Assembly (NCBI RefSeq): GCF_024679095.1
Contig: NW_026111825.1
Coordinates: 124,001 to 188,000, forward strand
DNA length: 64,000 nt
Reading direction: 5' to 3'
Origin: Eriocheir sinensis
Lineage: Eukaryota; Arthropoda; Malacostraca; Decapoda; Varunidae
Part shown: positions 11,990 to 29,040 of the stretch, one piece after another
How positions within the stretch are numbered: position 1 is the stretch's first letter
Layout of the letters: each line of letters starts with the position of its first letter
Notes under the pieces: generated by a model
The model's input: only the letters and a program-made list of their open reading frames with translations
Told to the model about the DNA's origin: nothing
Database searches by the model: none
Translations under genes and position numbers: made by a program

Positions 11990-12420
11990 CTCCATCTCTC
12001 TTTTGCTCTCCCGCCTCAGCTTCCTATCTTCGTTTCTCTTTCAATCTCTCTCCTATCTTGCTTTCTCTCTCTTCCTTCTTTCCCTTCTCAGCCTCCTTCC
12101 TTCGTTCCACCCTTTGTCACTTCCCTCTTTCCCTCCTTCCCTCCTCAGCCTCCTTCCTTCCTTCCTCCATTCGTCACTTCCTTCTTTCCCTCCTTCCCTC
12201 CTCAGCCTCCTTCCTTCTTTCCTTCCTTTGACACTTCCTTCTTTCCCTCCTTCCCTTCTCAGCCTCCTTCCTTCTTTCCCTCCTTCCCTCCTCAGCGTCC
12301 TTCCTCCCATTTTCAATCTCTTCTCTCGCTCTCTCACTCTTCCTTCTTTCCCTCCTTCCCTCCTCAACTTCCTTCCTTCTTTTGTCAATCTCTTCTCTCA
12401 CGCTCTTTCTCTTCCCTCGT
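11990..12420. repeat. Pyrimidine minisatellite, unit about 57 bp
   Basis: CTCAGCCTCCTTCCTTC recurs at about 12087, 12145, 12202 and 12259, with a truncated unit near 12288. Each is followed by a GTCACTTCC or GACACTTCC word and CCTCCTTCCCTCC. The opposite strand gives a long Arg/Glu/Lys/Gly-rich frame that is a repeat artefact. Confidence 0.8.
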
Positions 12421-12769
12421 TCCTCCCTCTGTCACTCGCCCTCTCACTCCCTCACTCTTCCCTCGCTCCCTCCCGCCCTTCCTGTCAAAAACTGTTTACA
12501 TCTGCAATCTTCCGGCCTTTGGAGGGGCGAGTCCACATTTTGATTCCGTTAGGAGGGTCATTTTTTAGGCCTGTCTTTGCCCCTCGTGATCTTTAGTGTT
12601 TAGTCTTTTCCTCGTCACTCATTCCAGGTAATTCTTTTTTTCCTGATTCCTACTCTTTTTGTCTACCTGTTTAACCTACTTTATCTTTCACCTACTCTGT
12701 TATCACCCCCTACTCCTCTTTCTTTCTCTTCTTTCTCTTATCGTACCATTCCCTCCCATCCTCTATCAT

Positions 12770-13165
12770 CTCTCCTTGTTACTCTCTTCTCTTATCTCTT
12801 ATCTCATCATTCTCTTGTGTTTCGTAGTTCCTCTCTCTGCCTTTTTCTTATCCTCTTCCTTCTTTCATCTCTTATCTCATCATTCCCTTGTGTTTTTCTG
12901 TTTCTCTCTCTACTTTTTTTATCCTCTTCCTTCTTTAATCTCATATCTCATCATTCCCTTGTGTTTTATAGTTTCTCTCTCTACTTTTTTTTTTATTCTC
13001 TCCCTTCCTCCTTCTCTTATCTCATCATTCCCTTGTGTTTTGTAGTTTCTCTCTCTACTTTTTTTTTCTTATCCTCTCCTTTCTTTCACCTCTTATCTCA
13101 TCATTCCCTTGTGTTTCGCAGTTTCTCTCTCTACTTTTTTTTTCATATTCTCTCCCTTCCTCCAT
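12770..13165. repeat. Minisatellite, about 5 units of 72-78 bp
   Basis: CATTCCCTTGTGTTTYG (or CATTCTCTTGTG) recurs at about 12808, 12880, 12951, 13026 and 13102. Each is followed by TTTCTCTCTCTACTTTTT and a CTTATCTCAT word. It is entirely pyrimidine-biased and non-coding. Confidence 0.85.
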
Positions 13166-13454
13166 CATCCCAACATTGCCTTTCCCACTTCCATTTCCTA
13201 TTTTTTTTTCATATTTTTCTTCGACCTTCTGCTTCTCCTTATCCCTACGTTATTTTGCTTTCATATCTTTCCTCTTCGTTCTTTCCCCTTCTACTTTATT
13301 TTCCTATCTGCTCTCCCCTTCTCTCTCCCTCCTTTCTCTTTATCTCTTTCCCTCCCTCCTGATTCTCATGCTACTAAATCATCACTCTCATTTTCCTTTT
13401 CCCTGCTTCAACATTTTCCTTTTCAATGTTCATTATGTACACAGCAACTGACTC

Positions 13455-13479
13455 CCCGGGGGGTGGAGGGGGGGGGGGG
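13455..13479 (+). other. Long G-run, strong quadruplex candidate
   Basis: CCCC is followed by six G, TGGA and then about twelve consecutive G. It stands out against the pyrimidine-rich DNA that ends just upstream and would be G-quadruplex-prone on the + strand. It also marks the 3' edge of the pyrimidine domain. Confidence 0.7.
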
Positions 13480-13626
13480 TTGTATGTATAAGAAAAGTGA
13501 AAGGTGTTACTTCTGAATACAGGTGAGGGAAGAAAGGACTCGACAGGTATGGATATTTTAGGATAGAAAAGTTTAAAGGGAAACGCATAAATTCCTAGGA
13601 AATGGCTTATCTAAAAAATAAATCTA

Positions 13627-16734
<3,108 letters not shown>

Positions 16735-16810
16735 GTTTTCACATTATTTCCTCCATTTGTTCTTGTCTCCAATACTTGAACTACTTCCTTATACCTTCTT
16801 TTTTAATCTT

Positions 16811-16926
16811 CCTCCTCCTCCTCCTCCTCCTCCTCCTCTGAGACTTTCCCTTTAATGGCCCAGATCACAGGTTGTTAAGCGGGTCATTTCGGTACCCCTA
16901 GAGGAGGAGGAGGAGGAGGAGGAGGA
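16811..16926. repeat. Complementary CCT / AGG runs in inverted arrangement
   Basis: A CCT run (16811-16838) and an AGG run (16900-16926) are reverse complements separated by about 61 nt of unique sequence. A strand containing both could fold into a stem of about 27 bp. The spacer includes GGCCCAGATCACAGG and GGTACCCCTAG. Confidence 0.9.
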
Positions 16927-17135
16927 AGGATATTGGCTCATTCCTCCTACTATCCCACCACGTCCCTTCTCTGCTCCCTTCAACGAATATAATTTTTATA
17001 TTGATTGTGGTTTTATGTCAACTGTTTTTCTTGGATATATATTTGCCCTAAAGAGTTTCAGCTTTGATGTGTTTTTTTCTGGTTGACTTTTTCGTTTTCT
17101 TTCTCGTATGGGGATGAATGTAAGGGGGACCTCTA

Positions 17136-18539
<1,404 letters not shown>

Positions 18540-19035
18540 TGAAAAGGAGGGGAAGGAGGAGGAGGAAAAAGGTGATGAAGAAGGAGAAAGAGAGGAAGAA
18601 AAAGAGTGAAGGAGACGTAAGGATGGGAAGGTGATGAAGAGGAGGGGAAGGAGTAGGAGGAGGAGAAGGAAAAAAGATGATGATGGAGGAGGAGGAAGGG
18701 GAAGAAGGAAGAAGTGAAAGACGATGATAAAAAGAGAGAATGGGAAGTAGGAATGGTGTGAGGATGGGAAGGTAAAGAAGAGGAGAAGGAGGAGGAGGAG
18801 GAGGAGAAGGAAAAAAGATGATGATGGAAAAGGAGGAAGGGGAAGAAGGAGGAAGTGAAAGACGATGATGAAAAGAGATAATGGGAAGTAGAAACGGTGT
18901 GAGGATGGGAAGAGAATGGAGAGGAGAGGAAGGAGGAGGAGGAGGAGGAGAAGGAAAAAAGATGATGATGGAGAAGGAGGAAGGGGAAGAAGGAAGAAGT
19001 GAAAGACGATGATAAAAAGAGAGAATGGGAGGTAG
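18540..19035. repeat. Tandem repeat, unit 141-145 bp, about 3 copies
   Basis: AAAAAAGATGATGATGG occurs at about 18669, 18810 and 18955, each followed by GGAAGGGGAAGAAGG, GTGAAAGACGATGAT, AGAGAATGGGAAGTAG and a GGTGTGAGGATGGGAAG block. A partial copy precedes it. It is almost pure purine on the + strand. Confidence 0.88.
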
Positions 19036-20830
19036 GAAACACGCAAATATATCACATACTCGTAAAATATCAAAACAAACAGTAATGCATTCTCCTAAAT
19101 CAAATAAATTCTATCTTCCTTTATAAGAGGTAATATATTTTCTTCGATCTATTAACTTCACAAGCCTTTTTTCTGGTACCAAAATCTTCCTTCACGGGTT
19201 CATATAAATAAGAAAAAGAAAAAAAAGAGAATCTAGAGCAAATGAACAAAAGGAAATGGCGATCTTTTTCCACAACTTATTTCTTACAGTTCATTTTTTA
19301 TATATCAATAGTCTCTAATTTTCTATCCATTTACGTTTATCTATCTACTTGTATCTATCTCTGAGTAAAAATTTAACCTCCATGTATTTTTTTCGTATCA
19401 TGCACATTCTTCCTCTCTTTTTGTTCCCTCCTCCCTCTCAGCATCGTTTCAGCCCTCTCCTCTATCATCGCCCTCTCGTTCGTTCCCCTTCCTTTATTTT
19501 CCTCTCCCTCGCTGCATTACCTCTCAGCTTTCACTTCGATATTTCCCAGTCGCCGGATTCCTTCATATCCCGCTCCCTCCTGCTCCCATCTTCCTCGTTT
19601 TCATTGCGTTCATAGGCTCTCATCCACGTAGCCTTCCATTTTAATTTTTATTTTATTATTATTATATTTGTTTTCCTTCTCTTCGCTTTACTTCCCTCTG
19701 GTCATCCTCATTCCAGTTTTCTTATTCCACCTCTTCGCATCTAGTTTTCCTTTTTTTTTATACTGCCTCTCACTTAGCTTAAATCGGTTCATCATTCCTT
19801 TTTTTCCTTTCCTTTTTCTTTTCATCTCTGTACTTTACTTTCCATCACGTCTCATCCTCTTCCTTACCACTTCTATCCTCCTCCTGCGATTCCGTGATGT
19901 TACCTTGCGTTCCATCCCCTTTCCTTCCTCTTCCTTCCATGCCAATTATTTTCCTAAGTTTCCTTCCATTTTCGTGATTTTTTACCTTCCTTCCATAACT
20001 TTCTCGTCCCTTACCGTCCTGGCCCATTCCTACCCTTTTCTTCCCTACTCTTCCATTTCTTCCATTTCATTCCTTTTCCTTCTCTATCCTTCGTTTATTT
20101 AATTTTTTGCCTTTCATCGTCTTCCTTGTCAACCCTGTCTACCATTTCTGCTTCTGTCCCGTCCCTTTCCTCCCCTACTCTTCCATTTCTTCTTCCATTT
20201 TACTCCTTTCCCTTCCCTATAATTCTTTTTTTTTTTTGCCTCATCGTCCTCCTTGCCAACCCTGTCTACCATTTCTGCTTCTGTCCTCTCCCTTCTCTTA
20301 TTTCCCTTTACTCCCTTTCCCTGCCTCTCGCGTCTTCATGTCCCGGTCTTCTATTTATATCTTCTCGTTGGTTGCCTCCTGTCATCGCACCCTCACCTGT
20401 GTTCTTTCCTACTCTTCCTCTCTCCTTCCCATCCCTCCTTCTACCTCTTCTCACTCTCTTTGTCTCCATCCTCCACCCTTACCCTCCCTCCTCTACCTGT
20501 CTACCAGTGTCTCCCATCACTTCCCCTCCTTCTTGCCGCCTGCTCCGTCTACCACCCACCCCAAGCCTGTATTCTTTCCCTACCCTTCCCTTCCCTCCCC
20601 CTCTTCATCACCCTTTTGTTGCCCTCTCCGTCTCCCTCCCTGACCGTCCCTCCCTTTACCTGTCTCCCCCGGTGCGTCCCTTTAGCCCAGGTGTATAATA
20701 TGGTCCTCAGTCCCTCGTGGGTCTTCGCTAATTGCTGTCGTGGATGGACCCTGATGAAAGGCTCCCTATTATGGGCGCCGCTCTCGGCATTTCATTGAAA
20801 GCATTGAAATGAATATATTGGGTGCACGAT

Positions 20831-20831
<1 letters not shown>
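19036..20831. other. Intergenic; pyrimidine-rich from about 19.37 to 20.68 kb
   Basis: 19040-19370 is AT-rich. After that the + strand is pyrimidine-rich with overlapping open frames in all three phases. A near-repeat CTTGYCAACCCTGTCTACCA occurs at about 20127 and 20254. 20690-20830 is balanced in composition but unrecognised. Confidence 0.6.
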
Positions 20832-21165
<334 letters not shown>

Positions 21166-21335
21166 TGATGCTCGGCAGTGATTTAATCCGGCTCGTAATC
21201 CTTCATTCATTCATCCCATTTTTATCATGTTCCATTATTCTATGTATTTTTATCCGTCTTTGTTTAGCTCGCTTCCTCGTTTATCCCAGGAAATGCTGTA
21301 TCGTTAACCTTTCCTTCTCTCTCTCTCTCCCTCTC

Positions 21336-21338
<3 letters not shown>

Positions 21339-21392
<54 letters not shown>

Positions 21393-21512
21393 TGACAGGT
21401 CAGGAACTACGAAGAAGATAAATGATGTAAATAAAATAAAAAGTTAATATTGTTGTTCAGTGTCATTATCTTCCCTCCTCCTCCTCCTCCTCCTCCTCCT
21501 CCTCCTCCTCCT
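21339..21512. repeat. (GT)n and (CTC)n microsatellites
   Basis: A GT run at 21339-21386 and a CTC run at 21475-21512 are separated by 90 bp of AT-rich sequence. Just after it, ACGTGTCGTAAAAGGCGACT (21531) resembles a phrase I associate with arthropod LINE sequences, but I cannot define an element. Confidence 0.85.
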
Positions 21513-21721
21513 CTGCCACCGTATTCCCTACGTGTCGTAAAAGGCGACTAAAAGGGACTTCTTCCTTTCTCTTCGGACTATTACCTTTCTTTTCCTTTCT
21601 CTGGGTAGTCTATCCAAGAGTTGTCACCCTCCCTTACACTTTGAGGACATATCCCGTCCTTTCCTTCCTTTCTACAGGTATTCTACCCAGCCTCTAGTCT
21701 CAGTCTTCCTCCGATGTTTCA

Positions 21722-21798
<77 letters not shown>
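21722..21798. repeat. (AC)n microsatellite upstream of the secreted-protein start
   Basis: About 77 bp of pure AC ending 180 bp before the putative start codon. The upstream frame can be read through it as Thr-His, but a start inside the repeat is not credible. If the acceptor call at 21972 is right, the run lies in an intron. Confidence 0.95.
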
Positions 21799-21799
<1 letters not shown>

Positions 21800-21950
21800 A
21801 GACTTTACATCCCAATTTCTCGCCGTCGTGTGTGTTCCTATAACGGAGGAAGACCCGAGAGGATTATTTTCCATGCCCGGTCTGTGTTCCGGAGGCCATT
21901 CTGTTTTCAATCCCAGATTGGTTTTCTGTGACAAAACCATAACTCTTCTT

Positions 21951-21972
21951 AATTTCATAAACTTTCATTCAG
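21951..21972 (+). other. Putative 3' splice site before the start codon
   Basis: A T-rich stretch, AATTTCATAAACTTTCATTCAG, ends in CAG at 21970-21972, five bases before ATG at 21978. An intron in the 5' leader would explain why the preceding frame (with the AC repeat) has no protein-like character. It is inferred from the pattern alone. Confidence 0.45.
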
Positions 21973-21977
21973 CAAAC

Positions 21978-22820
21978 ATGAACCTCTTCATTGTTGGGAC
22001 GGTCTTCGTAGTGCTGGTGGCCGGGCCTCACGTGGAGGGCTCTGGGGTACCGGGGCTGAAGGTGCTCCCGGATGTGGACTCCTCGTGTGCGGCAGCGGTG
22101 AGAGCCGCTCTTGAGGAATACCGAGATCTTTACAAGGGACAACTTAGAGAACCACCGAAGATGACTTATCCAATGAAGACAAGTTCAGTAATAGCCTCTA
22201 ACGACACCTTTAAGACGATAGAAAGGAAAGTCTTTAATGATACCGATGAAACGGGGCAAGAAACCGAATCAAAACGAGCAGAGCAAAGAAAAGAGATTCT
22301 GCCCAGCAATATAACGAACGAAGCAGTTGTGAAAGAGAAGGAAGAACTTCTACCTTCACAGGAAAGCACTAATGTGACATCTGTGGAGGAGAGGAATGTT
22401 ACAGAGAAGGATGATGGACTTCAGAAGGCAAAAGGAACAGACCAAAGAAAGGAGATTCTGCCCAGCAATATAACGAATGAAGTTGTTGTGAAAGAGAAAG
22501 AAGAACTTCTACCTTCACAGGACAGCACGAAAGTGACATCTGTGGAGGAGAGGAATGTTACAGAGAAGGATGATGGACTTCATGAGGCAGAACGAACAGA
22601 CCAAAGAAAGGAGACTCTGCCCAGCAATATAACGACTGAAGTTGTTGTGAAAGAGAAAGAAGAACTTCTACCTTCACAGGAAAGCACGAAAGTGACATCT
22701 GTGGAGAAGAAGAATATTACAGAGAAGAGTGATGGAAAAGATGTCGAGAAAGAAACTGTAATTCAAAAAGAAGTCGAAAAGAATTTGTGTAATAGCGACA
22801 TCAAAGAGGTTCGTTCGTAA
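21978..22820 (+). CDS. Putative secreted repeat protein, N-terminal part
   Basis: A 280-codon frame starting at ATG 21978 in the context AAACATGA. I chose this start because MNLFIVGTVFVVLVAG is a good signal peptide, with likely cleavage after VEG near residue 23. Next comes a short region with one cysteine (DSSCAAAVRAALEEY), then three copies of a 53-residue unit carrying LPSNITNE, VVVKEKEELLPSQES, VTSVEERNVTEKDDG. I count nine N-x-T sequons, so heavy N-glycosylation is plausible in a secreted or matrix protein. The frame ends at TAA 22818, but protein-like sequence continues beyond it in the same frame, so this is probably not the true end. No known domain is recognised. It could be a pseudogene or be split by assembly error. 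Confidence 0.6.
   Translation: MNLFIVGTVFVVLVAGPHVEGSGVPGLKVLPDVDSSCAAAVRAALEEYRDLYKGQLREPPKMTYPMKTSSVIASNDTFKTIERKVFNDTDETGQETESKRAEQRKEILPSNITNEAVVKEKEELLPSQESTNVTSVEERNVTEKDDGLQKAKGTDQRKEILPSNITNEVVVKEKEELLPSQDSTKVTSVEERNVTEKDDGLHEAERTDQRKETLPSNITTEVVVKEKEELLPSQESTKVTSVEKKNITEKSDGKDVEKETVIQKEVEKNLCNSDIKEVRS
22277..22740 (+). repeat. 159-bp coding repeat, three copies
   Basis: GCCCAGCAATATAACGA starts at 22301, 22460 and 22619, an exact 159-bp period, which is 53 codons and keeps the frame. Copy 3 is shortened and diverges after about 22740. Most differences leave the sequons and the KEKEELLPSQ core intact. Confidence 0.93.
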
Positions 22821-22953
22821 CGAAAACATCTTAATGAAACAATTGAAGACTTGAAACACCAAGTTGATGACGTGAAAAACAAGATGAAGGAAGAAAAAAA
22901 AAGGCTGAAGAAGCAAATACTACGCCTATCACTCAAGACGGTAAAGTCGTTGA
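22818..22953 (+). pseudogene. Disrupted coding stretch joining the two parts
   Basis: After TAA 22818 the same frame continues as coiled-coil-like sequence (RKHLNETIEDLKHQVDD, then KNKMKEEKK) up to a run of nine A at 22894-22902. The sensible reading then moves to the next frame, KAEEANTTPITQDGKVVERQ, and near 22951-22960 moves once more into the long frame of the second part. Each frame change is what one missing base would produce. The stop is a separate lesion. Options are consensus errors, a decayed gene, or programmed slippage at A-AAA-AAA. An intron is less likely because the stretch itself reads as protein. Confidence 0.5.
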
Positions 22954-24639
22954 AAGACAGTCCCTGCTGTGCCGCCTGCGAAGGTTGTTAGAAAGGATGT
23001 GCCCTCGGTGGGAGAAGGAAAAGACTCCGTTGTGACTCGAGTTGTTAAACCCGTTACCCTTTCGGTGGTAGCAGAAAAGGTCCCCGTTGTGACAAATCAG
23101 ACCGTTGCTGAAAAGATTCCCCCTACGGCGACGGAAGGAAAAGTCCACGTTGTTAAAGAAGATAAAGTTATTGAAAAGGTTGTGCCCTCGGTGACGGAAG
23201 AAAAACTCCCCGTTGTGACAAAGGAGAAGGTTGTTGAGCAGGCTGCCCCTTCGGTGACACAGGAGATCGTAAGTGTCTCTAAGGAGCAAGCAGAACTTCC
23301 TCTCGTAGCTGAGGAGAAGAAGGTTATTGAAAAGATTATCCCCTCGGTGACAGAAGGAAAAGTCCCGGTAGTCCCTCAACAGGAGGTTGTTGAAAAAGTT
23401 GCCCCTTCGACGACAGAAGAAAAAGTTCCTGTTGTGACACAAGAAAGGGTTATTGAGCAGAATGTCCTACAAGAAAGGGTTATTGAACAGTCTGTCCCAC
23501 AAGAAAGGGTTATTGAAAGGGCTGTCCCACAAGAAAAGGCTATTGAACAGGCCGCCCCTACGGCGACAGAAGAAAAAGTTCCTGTTGTGACACAAGAAAG
23601 GGTTATTGAACAGAATGTCCCACAAGAAAGGGTTATTGAACAGAATGTCCCACAAGAAAGGGTTATTGAACAGAATGCCCCACAAGAAAGGGTTATTGAA
23701 CAGAATGTCCCACAAGAAAGGGTTATTGAACAGAATGCCCCACAAGAAAGGGTTACTGAACAGAATGTTCCACAAGAAAGGGTTATTGAACAGAATGCCC
23801 CACAAGAAAGGGTTATTGAACAGAATGCCCCACAAGAAAGGGTTATTGAACAGAATGCCCCACAAGAAAGGGTTATTGAACAGAATGCCCCACAAGAAAG
23901 GGTTATTGAACAGAATGCCCCACAAGAAAGGGTTATTGAACAGAATGCCCCACAAGAAAGGGTTATTGAACAGAATGCCCCACAAGAAAGGGTTATTGAA
24001 AGGGTTGCCCCACAAGAAAGGGCTATTGAACAGGCTGCCCCTACGGCGACAGAAGGAAAAGTTCCCGTTGTGATAAAAAAGGTTACTGAACAGGCTGCCC
24101 CTTCGGTTACAGAAGAGATTGTCACTGTTTCTAAAGAGAAAGAAGAAGTCCCTGTTGTAACAGAGGAAAAGGTTCCCGCTGTGAGAAATGAGACAGTTAT
24201 TGAAAAGATTACTCCTTCCGTAACAGAAGAAAAAGTTGTCAATCAACGGAAGGTTGTTTCTTACGAAGATGCTACAGAAGATCAGGAAAATCAAGCTACT
24301 GGAGATGAAGAAACGGACAAAACTGAATTGAGGTTTATCATCACCATACAAGAGAGAATAGTCCGTGAACAGACAGTCTCGATCATACCCGTGATGGACA
24401 AGGACGCCAACACAAGAAGGAATGGAAAAGTGGCGAAGAAACAACTGAAAAGAATAATGAAGAAGGTGGCCCGCGCCGTGCGGGAAGAATTAAGCAAGGA
24501 GCACAAGACAGCAGGGAGGGACAGTAGCAGGAGAAGCTGTAACCAGTGTGAGGAACAGGCTGCCACTCTCCACCAAACCGACAGCCACCACCACCAAAAT
24601 GTCCCCTCAACACCCAGCTGCTTGCGATGGGATCCCTAA
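22954..24639 (+). CDS. Putative secreted repeat protein, Pro/Glu/Val/Lys-rich C-terminal part
   Basis: An open frame of 561 codons, with no ATG near its 5' end, so it should continue from upstream. The first ~160 residues are imperfect repeats of the type VVEKVVPSVTEEKVPVVT; KVPVV occurs five times, with near variants. Next are 4 and then 15 copies of a 10-residue repeat, PQERVIEQNA, separated by APTATEEKVPVV. A return to the first type follows, then a distinct tail with FIITIQERIVREQTVSI, a strongly basic stretch (KVAKKQLKRIMKKVARAV), SCNQCEEQ and a His/Gln patch before TAA 24637. Composition recalls elastic PEVK-like sequence or extracellular matrix proteins, but that is resemblance only. 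Dense Gln and Lys would suit transglutaminase cross-linking, which is speculation. AATAAA lies about 240 bp downstream. Confidence 0.6.
   Translation, partial: KTVPAVPPAKVVRKDVPSVGEGKDSVVTRVVKPVTLSVVAEKVPVVTNQTVAEKIPPTATEGKVHVVKEDKVIEKVVPSVTEEKLPVVTKEKVVEQAAPSVTQEIVSVSKEQAELPLVAEEKKVIEKIIPSVTEGKVPVVPQQEVVEKVAPSTTEEKVPVVTQERVIEQNVLQERVIEQSVPQERVIERAVPQEKAIEQAAPTATEEKVPVVTQERVIEQNVPQERVIEQNVPQERVIEQNAPQERVIEQNVPQERVIEQNAPQERVTEQNVPQERVIEQNAPQERVIEQNAPQERVIEQNAPQERVIEQNAPQERVIEQNAPQERVIEQNAPQERVIEQNAPQERVIERVAPQERAIEQAAPTATEGKVPVVIKKVTEQAAPSVTEEIVTVSKEKEEVPVVTEEKVPAVRNETVIEKITPSVTEEKVVNQRKVVSYEDATEDQENQATGDEETDKTELRFIITIQERIVREQTVSIIPVMDKDANTRRNGKVAKKQLKRIMKKVARAVREELSKEHKTAGRDSSRRSCNQCEEQAATLHQTDSHHHQNVPSTPSCLRWDP
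23438..24039 (+). repeat. 30-bp coding minisatellite (4 + 15 units)
   Basis: Unit ACAAGAAAGGGTTATTGAAC plus AGAATGCCCC, 30 bp and always in frame. Block 1 (23438-23557) has four diverged units. Block 2 (23590-24039) has fifteen, of which units 7-13 are identical. The alternation of GTCCC and GCCCC (Val/Ala) in units 1-6 and complete identity later shows expansion toward the 3' side. Because 30 is a multiple of three, several other frames on both strands also stay open. Confidence 0.96.
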
Positions 24640-24783
24640 GAAAGTGTTCCATATTTTCTTGTCTTTTCTTATCTATCTATCTTACTATGGTGTACATTGT
24701 AGTATAAACACTTACACTTTGCGTCCCTATGGAAACCCGGTGTAAGCTCTTTCCAACAGACTGAAGCAACTCTTTTTGAGATA

Positions 24784-25103
24784 GGAGGAGAAGGAGGAGG
24801 AGGAGGAGGGGGCGGAAGTGAACGATTTAAAATAAGAAAGAAATAAGAAAAAAATAATATAAATAAGAGTAAGACTAAATAAAGGAGGAGGAGGAGGAGG
24901 AGGAGAAGCACGAAGAGGAGGAAAGGAAGAGAACGATGAAAGAGATGAATGTGGGTGGAAGAGAGAGAGAGAGAGAAAGGAATAATCAAGTAACTAAGAC
25001 AGAGAGCAATATAGATGGAGAGAGAGAGAGAGAGAGAGAGAGCTGTTTTCTTTCTATGCTTATCTCATCAAACCTAACGATTCCTCCTCCTCCTCCTCCT
25101 CCT
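24784..25103. repeat. GGA / GA / CCT microsatellite cluster, partly inverted
   Basis: GGA runs at 24788-24811 and 24884-24906 and GA runs at 24960-24976 and 25018-25042 are followed by a CCT run at 25083-25103, the reverse complement of the GGA runs. Potential stem of about 20 bp with a ~175-nt loop. Confidence 0.85.
24878..24883 (+). promoter_or_regulatory. Candidate polyadenylation signal AATAAA
   Basis: A canonical AATAAA about 240 bp after the stop of the repeat-protein gene. A plausible 3' end, although the local A-rich DNA makes chance occurrence easy. Confidence 0.35.
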
Positions 25104-25540
25104 TATTTTCTTTTCTTCTTTTCTCTTTTTCTAGTCTTGTTTTCTTGTTTCTTCTTATTTTTACTTTTTGCGTCGTCCTAAGATAATATAGATATCTTGT
25201 TATTGAATTTTCTGTGATTGAATATATATTTCCTTTTCCTCTTCTTGTGTCATTCTGTTTACTTTCTTGGCCATTGTTTGAAGAATATCTTTATCTTGGC
25301 TCTTGGATATTCTGAGTTTAAATATTATATCATTAGGTTCCATCATTACTAATCGGCTTATGTGTTCGGAACAAAGAGATCAGAAAATACGTGGGAATCT
25401 TACTTGACTCGCAATCATTGGTTTCGGAATTTTTTTTGTATGTTAAGGAGATTAGATAAATGAAATAAATGGAATATCAAGGTGAAAACAAAATAGAAAA
25501 AAATCTTGCAACATTCTGCTTCCACACGAAAAATGATATA

Positions 25541-28259
<2,719 letters not shown>

Positions 28260-28584
28260 TTTCTACATCATTTTTTTTCCATTTTGTTTCATCCTTCCTC
28301 CTCCGTTTCGTCATTTTTTATATACATTTTCCTTTAACCTTTTCTCCTTTTTCCTTTCTTTTTTTCTTCTTTATATAATTATTTCTACATGATATTTTTT
28401 CTTTCCCTTTTGTTTCAACTTTCCTCTTCAGTATCGCCTTTTTTTATAGATTTTTTTCTTTTTCTTTTCTACTTTTCTCTACACGATTTTGTTTTTCTCT
28501 TCCCCTTCAGTAGCGTTCTTTTTATATATAATATTTCTGTTTCTCCTGTTATCCCTTTTTTATTTTATTTTTTTCTCTCTTTAT

Positions 28585-28840
28585 ATCCTTATTTCTACGC
28601 ATCTTTTTATATCTTCCCTTTTGTTATTTATTTTATATGCGTGTTATCCAGATCCAGACTCCCCTCCAGCCTCGCCCTTGTTATAAACTTTCTCTTTTCT
28701 TTTTCCTTTCCTTTTTCTTTTTATATACCTTATTTCTACGCTTCTTTTTATATCTTCCCTTTTGTTATTTATTTTATATGCGTGTTATCCAGATCCAGAC
28801 TCCCCTCCAGCCTCGCCCTTATTTTAAACTTTCTCTTTTC
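28585..28840. repeat. 141-bp tandem duplication
   Basis: GCGTGTTATCCAGATCCAGA occurs at 28639 and 28780 inside two nearly identical copies that also share TTTTTATATCTTCCCTTTTG and CTCCAGCCTCGCCCTT. The flanks are pyrimidine-rich (28260-29040). The high identity implies a recent event. Confidence 0.93.
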
Positions 28841-29040
28841 CTTTTCCTTTCCTTTTTTTCTTTTTTATACACCTATTTCAACACGACTTTTTTCTCTGTC
28901 CCTTTTGTTTCACCTTTTCTGTTCAGACATGTTCTTTTCATACATACTTTCCTTTCAACAGCTCATTATTTTCCAGCCCTTCATTTCAGCAGTTCAGCTT
29001 ACGCGCTTCTTAGCCCTCACAAAGGCTTCTAATATCTTGC

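Noticed and set aside
9151..13516. Many Ser/Leu/Phe/Pro-rich long frames
   Set aside because: They follow pyrimidine-only composition, overlap in all three phases and shift with the minisatellites.
21714..21977. Start of the secreted protein at ATG 21714, before the AC repeat
   Set aside because: It would put a (Thr-His)n tract and unrelated sequence before a perfect signal peptide. ATG 21978 is far better.
22921..22991. Frame ending SPCCAACEGC as a real cysteine-rich C-terminus
   Set aside because: It is what remains in the old frame after the A9 run. The overlapping next frame reads like the known repeats, so the cysteines are probably out of frame.
23606..24073. Alternative + frame reading MPHKKGLLNR units
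   Set aside because: Same repeat artefact. It exists only inside the array.
23376..24444. Long minus-strand frames across the 30-bp repeats (about 290 and 325 codons, rich in CSITLSCGAF or NNPFLWGILF units)
   Set aside because: A 30-bp period keeps several frames open at once. These frames lack a start context, domain or unique flanks, whereas the + frame continues in protein-like sequence on both sides.
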